This document shows positions 45,135 through 55,917 of a stretch of 62,231 nt of DNA, piece by piece. How positions within the stretch are numbered: the first letter of the stretch is position 1; each line of letters begins with the position of its first letter. The position numbers were made by a program, and so were the translations under genes. The stretch is from Chloroflexota bacterium (GTDB lineage: Bacteria; Chloroflexota; UBA11872; VXNJ01): NCBI GenBank assembly GCA_030744875.1, contig JASLPR010000056.1, forward strand, positions 1 to 62,231. The letters are read 5' to 3'. The notes below the pieces were generated by a model. The model was not told where the DNA came from. It made no database searches and saw only the letters and a list, made by a program, of their open reading frames with translations.

Positions 45135-45278
45135 TTATCGTCGGCGTGGTCGGTCCTGGCTGCGCCGCAGGTAGGCGAAAAACTGGAGGGCCGCCGTGAT
45201 CAGGGCCCAGATGATTATGAGAGGCCACACCTGGCGAACCCCCTTCAGGATCAGATTCGCTTCCCAATAATAAGGCAT
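45135..45278 (-). CDS. Possible small membrane protein
   Basis: A 47-residue frame from ATG 45278: MPYYWEANLILKGV, one hydrophobic helix (WPLIIIWALITAALQFFAYL) and a basic tail (RRSQDRPRRR). The topology mirrors the neighbouring 38-residue ORF. The ribosome binding site is poor. It may be the first of three genes leading to the DUF2927 protein. Confidence 0.4.
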   Translation of the reverse strand: MPYYWEANLILKGVRQVWPLIIIWALITAALQFFAYLRRSQDRPRRR

Positions 45279-45435
45279 CCTTGCACTAGACCCTGTGATG
45301 GTGCGAAGCCCGGCGATCCTCCTGCTCAAGACTGCTCGCTCAAGGAGCCAACCCTACCTCCAATCCCCGTTTGAACTCCCCGCTGCGATGCGCGATTATC
45401 CGACCCCGTCAATCCGATCCCCCGGGAGGCCCCCT

Positions 45436-46358
45436 TTGGCAATCCAGAACGTAGCCCTCATCGGCGCCGGAATCATGGGCGCCGGCGTCGCCCGCAACAT
45501 CCTCAAGGGCGGCTACGCCGTCGCCGTTTACGACATCAACCCGGAAGCCGTCGCCGCGCTTGAGGCAGACGGTGCCCGCGCTGCCACCAGCGCCGCCGAC
45601 GCCGGCCGTGATGCCGACATCGCCATTACCGTCCTCCCGGCCCCGGTCCACCTGGAGGCCGCGGTCTTCGGCGAAGACGGCCTTGCCGGGACCCTCCGCG
45701 AGGGCGCCATCCTGATCCAGCAATCCACTGTCGACCCGGCTGCGGTCGTCGACCTGGCCCGTCGGCTTGAGCCGCAGGGCGTCAAGGTCCTCGACGCGCC
45801 AATGCTGCGCAACCCGGTCGCCGCCGCCGCCGGCACCCTGGGCTTCGTCATCGGCGGCGACGAAGACGCCCTCGCCGCCGCGGTCCCCATCTTCGATTGC
45901 ATGGGCGAGTCCACCGAGTACCTGGGCCCGGTCGGTACTGGATCGGCCCTGAAACTCGTCAACAACATGCTCAACATCACCATCCTGTGCGCGGCTCTTG
46001 AAGCCACCGCCCTGGGCATGAAAAGCGGGCTCACCCTCAAGCAGATGGTCACCGCCTTTTCAAAGACCTCCGTCTGGACCCGCCACCTGGCCACGTATCC
46101 GCAGGTCTTCGAAGAGCGCGACTTCACCCTCGGATTCATGACCGCGCTGGCCCACAAAGACATCCGCCTGGCGATGCACCATGCCGCCAGCGTCGAAGTC
46201 CCGCTCAACGTCGCCCACGCCGCCTACGACCTCATGGCCCGCGCCGAGGCTCAGGGCTACGGCCGCGACCAGTACTTCTCGGTGCTCAGGTGATCGAAGA
46301 ATCGGCCGGTGTCACCGTCGAGTGCGAAGACAAGGCCCCTCCCGGCCTGCCGACCTAG
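45436..46358 (+). pseudogene. Beta-hydroxyacid dehydrogenase (3-hydroxyisobutyrate dehydrogenase-like), frameshifted near the end
   Basis: It starts at TTG 45436, six bases after GGGAGG. The Rossmann motif NVALIGAGIMGAGVARNIL, then IQQSTVDPAAVVDLA, DAPMLRNP (substrate loop) and GTGSALKLVNNML (with the catalytic Lys) are all present. Compared with the 47.6-48.5 kb paralogue, the frame breaks at a single A (46288) where 'CTCAAG' is expected; reading past it restores VIEESAGVTVECEDKAPPGLPT and a stop at 46356. It oxidises 3-hydroxyacids to semialdehydes, which could feed mmsA. The loss affects only the last ~20 residues, so the protein may still work. Confidence 0.82.
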
Positions 46359-46398
46359 AGTCCACGGACTGCCGGGAAGGATCGTCGCGCTCTGTGCG

Positions 46399-46566
46399 CT
46401 ACGCCTTGCGGCGCATGCCGACTCCGAAGAAGAACAGCAACAGCACCGCCGCTCCCGCCAGCACTAGGACAACCGGGAGCGGGTTATCCGAAGAATTCGC
46501 GATTGCCGGAATCGATATCACCCCGAGTGCGGCAAACAACCCGAGGAGTGCAATAGCTAGGCTCAT
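46399..46566 (-). CDS. Small two-helix membrane protein
   Basis: A 55-residue protein from ATG 46566 (GGAG ten bases upstream). The first helix is SLAIALLGLFAALGVISIPAIA, then a polar NSSDNP turn, the second helix LPVVLVLAGAAVLLLFFFGVG and a basic MRRKA end. The track's longer start is unsupported. It converges on the dehydrogenase pseudogene. No function is recognised. Confidence 0.6.
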   Translation of the reverse strand: MSLAIALLGLFAALGVISIPAIANSSDNPLPVVLVLAGAAVLLLFFFGVGMRRKA

Positions 46567-46830
46567 ATCAGGGAGTCTCCAATCATCATCACCGATCCGC
46601 CCTGAAGCACGGCGCGGATCACCCACAGCATAGGACGACCGGGCCCCTGGTGTCCCTCTTCGGCCCGGCCACCTCCGTCGTAATCCAGGCAACTCTCATC
46701 CGCAGGCCGAGTCCGCTACCGATGAAGTCGCGCCCGTCCCCACCCCCTATTCGACATCATCTCGGCTGTTTAGATAGTAGAGCACCAACCCGCGCTTACC
46801 GTCACCGCCGTACATCACCAACCCGGTCGG

Positions 46831-47442
46831 TCATTCCCGGGCGCTGACCTCAAACCTGTGGCTCAACTGCCAAAGCACCCAGCCGGACACCAACCCCATC
46901 GCCGTCACCGAGGCGATCGCCGCGTAGTCCAGCCAGTTCGTGCCCGTCCACAAAAACAAGAACAGGAAGGGGTAGAACGTCAGCCAGGTCTTCAGCGCCA
47001 GCGGCGCCCGCACTCCCCGCGACGCCCCGAGGTAGAGCAGGAAATTCAGCAAGGGATAGGCGATCCCGTACAGCGCCGCCAGCCCGCCGTTCAAACCCCC
47101 GACGAACGCCAGTCCCGCCACCACCGTGATCTCGCGCACGTGATCGCTCACCTGGTCCACCAGCGCCCCGTAGTCCGACGCCTTCCCGGTGTGTCGGGCC
47201 AGCGCCCCGTCGATCCCGTCCACCAGCAGGGTGAAGACAAACAACGCCGAAGCCGCCCGGGGCGCCGGCTCGATCAGCAGTACGATCCCGACTCCCAGCG
47301 GCAGTTGCGCCAGCGACACTGCGTTGGGCGGCACCCCCAGCTTCGCCAGCGTCCAAATGGCCGGCCACAGCGCCGCCCGCAGACCCTGCCGAAACGGGCC
47401 CAGGATCAGCTTTTCCAACCCCGAATACGAATCCGCGCCCAT
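46831..47442 (-). CDS. CDP-alcohol phosphatidyltransferase family protein
   Basis: Membrane enzyme with about six helices. The CDP-OH-P signature is complete: DGALARHTGKASDYGALVDQVSD (shown in part; DGxxAR, then GxxxDxxxD). It displaces CMP from CDP-diacylglycerol with an alcohol to make a phospholipid such as phosphatidylglycerol phosphate or inositol phosphate. The acceptor cannot be read. I use ATG 47442 (MGADSYSGLEKLILGPFRQG); the track's TTG at 47484 is less likely. It lies between two inverted beta-hydroxyacid dehydrogenase copies. Confidence 0.9.
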   Translation of the reverse strand: MGADSYSGLEKLILGPFRQGLRAALWPAIWTLAKLGVPPNAVSLAQLPLGVGIVLLIEPAPRAASALFVFTLLVDGIDGALARHTGKASDYGALVDQVSDHVREITVVAGLAFVGGLNGGLAALYGIAYPLLNFLLYLGASRGVRAPLALKTWLTFYPFLFLFLWTGTNWLDYAAIASVTAMGLVSGWVLWQLSHRFEVSARE

Positions 47443-47577
47443 GCCCGATTCTAGAGCCGACCCCAAGCCTGGGACCGTTCCCAACCCGCGCCGACCGCGG
47501 GGATCGGTCAGCCAGTGGCCGGAATCCGCCGGGAGAGTGGAACGGACTGCGTCCTTCCGCGGGAAGCAGAAGCCCGC

Positions 47578-48510
47578 CTAGATGCTCCACTCAGGCAGAC
47601 CCTCCGGCTGCTTCCCCTCGTATTGCACCGTCACTCCCGCTGGCTCTTCTATGACTTTCAGAACCGACACATAGCTGTCCCGGGCGTAGCCCTGCGACTC
47701 CGCCCGCGCCATCAGTTCGTACGCCGAGTGCGCCACACTCAGCGGCACCTGCAGGCTCGTCGCGTGCTGCATCGCCAGCCGGATGTCCTTGTGCCCGAGC
47801 GCGGTCATGAACCCGGGGCTGAAATCGCGATCCTCAAAGACCTGCGAAATGCCGCTCAGGTGTCGCGCCCACGCCGGTGTCTTCGCGAACGCCGTCACCA
47901 TCTGCTCCAGCGTCAGCCCGCTCTTGACCCCCAGCACCGTCGCCTCCATCGCCGCGCACAGGATGGTCACGTTCAGCATGTTGTTCACCAGCTTCAGCGC
48001 CGACCCGGTGCCGACCGGCCCGATGTGCTCCACAGAGTCCGCCATGCAATCCAGCACCGGCCGCGCCTTGTTCAGGGCCGCCGCGTCCCCACCCACCACA
48101 AAGCCCAGCGTACCGTCCTCCGCCGCGGCCGGGCCGCGCAGCATCGGCGCGTCCAGCACCGCCACGCCCTGCGGCTCCAGCCGCCGCGCCAGGTCGATAA
48201 CCGTCGCCGGATCGATCGTGGACTGCTGCACTAGGACCGTCCCTTCCCCGGCCGTCTCCGCCACCCCACCCGCGCCGAACACCGCCGCCTCCAGGTGGGC
48301 CATCTCCGGCAGGACTGTCAGCACCACGTCGGCGCCGTCGCTGGCATCGGCCGCGCTCGCTGCCGCCCGGGCGCCAGCGCCCTCCAGCGTTCGCACGGCG
48401 TTCGCGTCCGTATCGAACACCGCCACCTCATAGCCGCCCTTCATGATGTTCCGCGCCGCACCGCTTCCCATCAGCCCGACGCCGATCACTGCTACCTTCT
48501 GAATTGCCAT
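47578..48510 (-). CDS. Beta-hydroxyacid dehydrogenase (3-hydroxyisobutyrate dehydrogenase-like)
   Basis: A 310-residue intact copy. VAVIGVGLMGSGAARNIMKGG (NAD(P) binding), VLVQQSTIDPATVIDLA, DAPMLRGP, and GTGSALKLVNNMLNVTILCAAMEA (Lys) are typical of the tartronate semialdehyde reductase/HIBADH family. It is closely similar to the copy at 45.4 kb through most of its length, pointing to a local inverted duplication. Likely chemistry is NAD(P)-dependent interconversion of a 3-hydroxyacid and its semialdehyde. It may work with mmsA; they are unlinked. Confidence 0.92.
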   Translation of the reverse strand: MAIQKVAVIGVGLMGSGAARNIMKGGYEVAVFDTDANAVRTLEGAGARAAASAADASDGADVVLTVLPEMAHLEAAVFGAGGVAETAGEGTVLVQQSTIDPATVIDLARRLEPQGVAVLDAPMLRGPAAAEDGTLGFVVGGDAAALNKARPVLDCMADSVEHIGPVGTGSALKLVNNMLNVTILCAAMEATVLGVKSGLTLEQMVTAFAKTPAWARHLSGISQVFEDRDFSPGFMTALGHKDIRLAMQHATSLQVPLSVAHSAYELMARAESQGYARDSYVSVLKVIEEPAGVTVQYEGKQPEGLPEWSI

Positions 48511-48688
48511 GCTGCGCTCCTGTTCCGTTTCGCCGGAGAAAGACCTTATCGCCGCTCGCGCGCCTCAGCATGACACGTCTACCCCCCGCCCCGCCCCGGC
48601 CCGCCAGCCGGTCCGAAAGCCCGGCGGCGCCCGCTGCCGTCGCCACGTCACAGCGTGCGTCCGCTGATAGAACCAGGGACCCGGTGGG

Positions 48689-49980
48689 TCAGACCAGCAC
48701 GGATGCCGTTGCCGCGCGTGGCCGCGCCACCCGGCGATAGGCCGCCCAGGCCCGCGCCAACCGCCGCACGCCCTCCTCCATCTCCGCCGCCTCGTGCACA
48801 TAGGGAATCCGCAGCCGGTCGCGGTGGCCTTCCGCCGGCGACATCATCGGCCCCGACAGCACCGCCATCTGGTGACGTTGCGCCACATTGGCGAACTCGT
48901 CGGCGTCGCCCTCCGGTATCCGCACCCACAGCGACAGCCCGCCACGCGGGGCGTCCCAGGTCCAATCCGGCAGCCACTCTTCCAGCAGCGCCGTCAGCCG
49001 CCCATAGCGTCTGCGTACCAGTTCCGCGCGGTCTGCTCGCGTCGGCGCGAACGTCGGCACCAGTTTTGCGGCGACCATCTGCGAGACGATGCTCGATCCC
49101 AGGTCCAGCCCCACCTTGCGCCGTGACAACCGATCGATCAGCGGCGCTGTCGCCCGAATCCAACCCACCCGCAGCCCGCCCCAGAACAGCTTGCTCCCCG
49201 AGCCCACGGTAATGATTGGCTCATCCGGGTCGTGCGCCGCCAAAGGCGGCGGCAGCGGGTCGTCATCCAGCCGGATTTCGGCCACCACCCGATCACCGGC
49301 ACCCCGGTTTCCTTCGCCAGCCGCGCCACCGCCCGCCCGGCCGCCTCCGGCATCACGGTGCCGGTTGGCGCCTGGAAGGTCGGCACCAGGTACACCAGCG
49401 CCGGCGGCGTCCGCCCCAGCGCCTCGCGCAGCGATTCCACGTCCGCCCCGTCGTGGCCCACCGGCACCGGGATCATCCGCGCCCCGGTCGCCCGAAAGGC
49501 GTCGATCGCCCCAATAAAGGTCGGGTCCTCCACCACGACTCGGTCCCCGGGCCGCAGGTACATTTGCGCTAGCAGCGAGATCGCCTGCTGGCCGCCGTTG
49601 GTTATCAGCACCTCGTCCGGGCTCGTCGGAACGCCCTCGGCGGCCAGGTGATCGGCCACCGCCCGGCGCAGTTCTGGTATTCCCAGCGCCTCGTAGCCGG
49701 ACTCCGCCTCCTGTCGGGCGATCTCGTTCGGGTCCAGCCCGGCGATCGTCTCGGCCACCACCTTTGCCCCGCCCAGCGCCGCCTGCGTGAACAGGGTCAT
49801 CGACTCCTTCGCGGCCATCGCGCCGCCCAGCAGGTCGCCTGCCTCGTCGCTCGCGATCCCCGGGGTCATCTCCAGCCCGCCTGACACTCGCGTGCCGCTG
49901 CCCCGGCGGCTTTCCACCAGCCCATCCTGGCGCAGCAGGTCATAGGCCGTCACCACTGTCGTGCGACTCACCGCCAACAT
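48689..49980 (-). pseudogene. MocR/GntR-type PLP-dependent regulator, truncated and frameshifted
   Basis: The frame begins inside the winged helix (LAVSRTTVVTAYDLLRQDGLVESRRGSGTRVS), so the first ~40 residues of the GntR domain are missing. The aminotransferase-like part follows: GIPELRRAVADHL, ITNGGQQAISLLAQM, VVVEDPTFIGAI and LVPTFQAPTG. At a CCC run (49288-49290) the frame must shift to continue as EIRLDDDPLPP, VGSGSKLFWGGLRVGW (PLP Lys) and on to 48689. MocR proteins sense PLP or amino-donor ligands. Upstream of the break is a short CTGACTGACTGA repeat. Probably non-functional. Confidence 0.78.
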
Positions 49981-50076
49981 CCGCGTCAGTCAGTCAGAAG
50001 AGACGGTCTGCGATCGCTGCGTGCAGGTTGGGATGCCGGTCGCGTCTTGCCTGGAAGCGCCCGTAATCGGATCGGG

Positions 50077-50622
50077 CTAGGAGTTGCCTTCGGGCGCCCC
50101 GGGGATCCACGTCTCCTCATCAGCCCCTGCCACCTCCGCCTGCCTGCGCACCAGCTCAAACAGGTAGTTCGAAAGCTGGTTCACATACTCCAGTTCCGTC
50201 TCCTTCAGCGGCCGAACTTCATGTAGCCGTTGCGCGGCTCGTTCCGCCCGTCGGCATACCGAACGGCACAGGTGGATCGCCGCCGCGCCCGGTTCAGCAC
50301 CGGGCACGATGAAGTTCTGCAGCGCCGGCAGCGCGGCCGCCAACGCCTCCTTCTTCTCAACCAGCCCCGCCAACTCCGCCGCGCCGATGCCCACGCTGTG
50401 CCGCGACTCCGGGTCCGCGATCCCGGCCCCGAGTTCCAGCAGGCTTCGTTGCAGTCCCAGCAGCGCCTCCCTGACCCCGTCGTCCGTCACCAACGACCGG
50501 GCCAGCGCCAGCGCCGAACCCAGCTCGTCCAGCGAACCCAGTACCTCCATCAGGAGATCGGTCTTCACGGTCTCCCCGCCAAAGTAGGCCGTCGTCCGCG
50601 GATCGTCCCGGCGCTTGGCCAC
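50077..50622 (-). CDS. Cob(I)alamin adenosyltransferase (PduO/MMAB type)
   Basis: A 181-residue helical protein. The ATP loop is divergent: the usual 'TrtGDdGtT' reads [15 protein letters not shown]. The rest is typical: [36 protein letters not shown] (Arg-rich ATP/subunit site) and [18 protein letters not shown]. It makes adenosylcobalamin, needed by mutases such as methylmalonyl-CoA mutase, which would act after mmsA-derived propionyl-CoA. The GTG start (50622) follows GGAGGG; the track start at 50949 lies in uvrA. It is divergent from uvrA. Confidence 0.85.
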   Translation of the reverse strand: MAKRRDDPRTTAYFGGETVKTDLLMEVLGSLDELGSALALARSLVTDDGVREALLGLQRSLLELGAGIADPESRHSVGIGAAELAGLVEKKEALAAALPALQNFIVPGAEPGAAAIHLCRSVCRRAERAAQRLHEVRPLKETELEYVNQLSNYLFELVRRQAEVAGADEETWIPGAPEGNS

Positions 50623-50656
50623 ATTCCCTCCAATCGGCTTGCTTCGCGATTGCAAA

Positions 50657-50662
50657 TATAAT
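50657..50662 (+). promoter_or_regulatory. Perfect -10 (TATAAT) abutting the uvrA start
   Basis: TATAAT ends five bases before the GTG that opens uvrA, so transcription would begin at or within a base or two of the start codon, producing a leaderless mRNA. There is no Shine-Dalgarno sequence upstream of this GTG, in agreement. No strong -35 is present. Confidence 0.45.
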
Positions 50663-50667
50663 CGGCT

Positions 50668-53544
<2,877 letters not shown>

Positions 53545-53574
53545 TCCCGGAAGACGCCCCGAAGGGAGCAGGCC

Positions 53575-53958
53575 ATGGAACACGAAGTCATCGGCACCGT
53601 GATGCTGCACGTCGAAATCCGCCTTGCCAGCGGCGAATCCGTCTACACCGAAAAGGGCGGCATGGCCTGGATGGACGACGGCATCGCCATGGACACCAGC
53701 GCCCGCGGCGGCGAAGTCGCCGAGTACGCGCTGGCCGAGGGCCAGAAGATGAAGGTCGATCCCGGCCACGTCGCGCTGTTCGAGCCGTCGGTGGACTTCA
53801 GTATCGAGCGCGTCAAAGGGATCAAGAACATGTTCCTCGGTGGCGAAGGGCTCTTTCTGGCCACGCTCACCGGGCGCGGCCGCGTGTGGCTGCAGACGAT
53901 GCCGCTCACCGGTCTCGCGGCCGCCATCAACCGCCTGCTGCCCCGGCGCCACAACTAG
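53575..53958 (+). CDS. AIM24-family protein with an internal deletion
   Basis: A 127-residue protein, roughly half the usual AIM24/TIGR00266 length. It starts like the family (VIGTVMLHVEIRLASGESVYTEKGGMAWMDDGIAMDTSARGG) but jumps directly to the family's C-terminal part (LAEGQKMKVDPGHVALFEPSVDFSIERV, GGEGLFLATLTGRGRVWLQTMP). The middle beta repeats are missing in frame. AIM24 proteins are stable beta-prism folds of unclear function. AAGGGAG precedes the ATG. Not known whether the short form is a natural subfamily or a deletion. Confidence 0.8.
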   Translation: MEHEVIGTVMLHVEIRLASGESVYTEKGGMAWMDDGIAMDTSARGGEVAEYALAEGQKMKVDPGHVALFEPSVDFSIERVKGIKNMFLGGEGLFLATLTGRGRVWLQTMPLTGLAAAINRLLPRRHN

Positions 53959-54018
53959 CGCACCCCGCCCCGACACGCCAGCGTTAGCCGGCCTGGGTCG
54001 ACCGCCGAACCCGCCCGT

Positions 54019-54963
54019 CTACTGCGCGGGCGGTCGGAACTCCGAATCGTTCGCCGGAGCCGGCGGCTCGTCGTCGCCCGCCGCATCCGCGGCCGGCTCA
54101 ACCGCTTCCGCCTCATCGGCTTCCGCTGCCGCGCCCTCCACCGGATCGCCGTTCTCGTCCAGGTCCTCATCCCCGTGCAGCCCATGATCGAACTCGATGT
54201 GCTGCACCAGGTCCGGCAGGTCAAAGTCCAGCGGTCCTTCCGCCCGGCTCAGCCGCCCGTCCTCCATTAGCAAGGTGTCGTCGGTGAACTGACTCAGCGC
54301 CGGGTCGTGGGTGGCCATTGCAATCGAGATGCCACCCTCGTCCGTAATCCGGCGAAAGAGCATCATGATCTCCAGTCCGGTCACGCTGTCCAGCGCCCCG
54401 GTTGGCTCATCGGCGATCAGCAGTGACGGCTCATTCGCCAGCGCCCGGGCGATCGACACCCTTTGCTGTTCGCCACCGCTCAATTCGAAGGGCCGGTGCG
54501 TCATACGTTCGCCCAGGCCCACCAGTTCCAGCAACTCCCGCGTCCGTGCCCGCCGCGCCCGACCGCCCAGGCCGGCGATCCGCATGCTCAATTCCACATT
54601 CTCAAACGCCGAGAGCACCGGCAGCAACGAAAACGTCTGGAAGATGAATCCCATCTCGTGGCGGCGCAGTTTGGTCAACTCCCGGTCCCCCATCGCCGTC
54701 ATATCGCGGCCCTCGAAAAACAGTCGTCCCTCGGTGGCCTGGTCCAGCCCGCCGACCAGGTTCAGCAGCGTCGTCTTGCCGGAGCCCGACCGTCCGCGCA
54801 GCGCCAGGAAGCGCCCCCGCGGAATCTTCCACGTCACCCCGTCAACCGCACGCACCTCGTTTTCCTGGCCGATGTAGTAGTAGCGGCTCGCCGCCTCGAT
54901 GGTGATCAGGTCGTCGCCGACGTTGCCGTAGGTCTTCGCGCCCTGTTCCGCGGTGGTCGCCAT
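54019..54963 (-). CDS. ABC transporter ATP-binding protein (MacB/LolD-like) with acidic tail
   Basis: A 314-residue ATPase. Walker A GRSGSGKTT (residues 57-65), Q-loop GFIFQTFSLLPVLSAFENVEL, signature LSGGEQQRVSIARALA, Walker B LLIADEPTGALD and H-loop MATHD are all intact. From about residue 250 an unusual Glu/Asp/Ala-rich tail (DLDENGDPVEGAAAEADEAEAVEP) follows. Last in the MacAB-like operon; one base separates it from the first ATPase gene. The two ATPases may form a heterodimer on the FtsX-type permease. Confidence 0.92.
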   Translation of the reverse strand: MATTAEQGAKTYGNVGDDLITIEAASRYYYIGQENEVRAVDGVTWKIPRGRFLALRGRSGSGKTTLLNLVGGLDQATEGRLFFEGRDMTAMGDRELTKLRRHEMGFIFQTFSLLPVLSAFENVELSMRIAGLGGRARRARTRELLELVGLGERMTHRPFELSGGEQQRVSIARALANEPSLLIADEPTGALDSVTGLEIMMLFRRITDEGGISIAMATHDPALSQFTDDTLLMEDGRLSRAEGPLDFDLPDLVQHIEFDHGLHGDEDLDENGDPVEGAAAEADEAEAVEPAADAAGDDEPPAPANDSEFRPPAQ

Positions 54964-55917
54964 CTAGCCCGACCCCCGCCCAAACAGCCCGCGCCGCGCC
55001 GGGGTGTCCTCCGGCGCTTCTTCTTCGTTATCGTCGGCCGCCGAGCGCACCGTCACCCGCCCATCCTCCACGTCCACCACCGCCCGGCCCTCGATGCCGA
55101 GTTGCTGCAGGTACTCGCGCGGGATCTGCAGCCGGCCCGCCGGGTCCACGATTACAAACTCTTCGTGCGAGTGCTCGTCGCCATCTTCCTCCCCGCCCAC
55201 CCGGCGCACGGTCTCCGTGCTGGTCCGCCCGTCGCGGATCGCCACCACCCGGTCCACCCGGCGCGCGATATTGCGGTCGTGGGACACGATCACCACCGTC
55301 AGGTCGCGTTGCTCGCTTAGCGTCCGCAGGATCTCGTAGATATGCGACGCCGTCTCGTTGTCCACCTCACCGGTCGGCTCGTCTGCCAGGATCAACTCCG
55401 GCTGATTCGCCAGCGAAATCGCGATCGCCACCCGCTGCTGCTGCCCGCCGGAAAGCTCCCCGAGGTGGTGGTGCATCCGGTCCTGTAGCCCCACCGCCTC
55501 CAGTAGTTCCATCGCATATTCTTTGCGGTTGCGCGCCGACACATTCGCAAACAGCATCGGCGCCTGCACGTTCTCAAACGCGGTCAGGTAGGGGATTAGG
55601 TTCCGTCCGCTCTGCTGCCACACAAACCCAACCTTGTAACGCTTGTAGTAGACCAGTTCGCTCTCCGGCGCCTTCACCAGGTCTATCCCGCCCACCAGGC
55701 AGCCGCCGGCGCTCGGCCGGTCCAGCCCGCCGAGGATGTTCAGCAGGGTTGATTTGCCCGAGCCGCTGTTGCCGATAATGGCCATCAGCTCGCCCTTACG
55801 TACGGTCAGGTCCAGGCCCTGCAGCGCCACAACCTCCAGATCCGCCACCTTGAAGATCTTCACCAGGTTGTCGCAGACGATATAGGGCTCGCCGCCGTTG
55901 ATAGGTTGTTCGCTCAA
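54964..55917 (-). CDS. ABC transporter ATP-binding protein fused to an AbrB-like domain
   Basis: A 317-residue protein. The ATPase (residues about 12-240) has GNSGSGKST, the Q-loop region VGFVWQQSGRNLIPYLTAFENVQAP, LSGGQQQRVAIAISLA, LILADEPTGEVD and VSHDRNIARR. After an acidic linker, residues 254-291 (FVIVDPAGRLQIPREYLQQLGI, then RAVVDVEDGRVTVRS) read as a swapped-hairpin AbrB/SpoVT-type module. Such modules normally bind DNA or form dimers. Its ATG overlaps the permease stop (ATGA). Confidence 0.9.
   Translation of the reverse strand: MSEQPINGGEPYIVCDNLVKIFKVADLEVVALQGLDLTVRKGELMAIIGNSGSGKSTLLNILGGLDRPSAGGCLVGGIDLVKAPESELVYYKRYKVGFVWQQSGRNLIPYLTAFENVQAPMLFANVSARNRKEYAMELLEAVGLQDRMHHHLGELSGGQQQRVAIAISLANQPELILADEPTGEVDNETASHIYEILRTLSEQRDLTVVIVSHDRNIARRVDRVVAIRDGRTSTETVRRVGGEEDGDEHSHEEFVIVDPAGRLQIPREYLQQLGIEGRAVVDVEDGRVTVRSAADDNEEEAPEDTPARRGLFGRGSG

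Noticed and set aside
41549-50035. Shared 14-mer CGTGCAGGTTGGGA near 41.55 kb and 50.02 kb as a dispersed repeat
   Set aside because: Only one short match, with no flanking similarity; insufficient for a repeat family.
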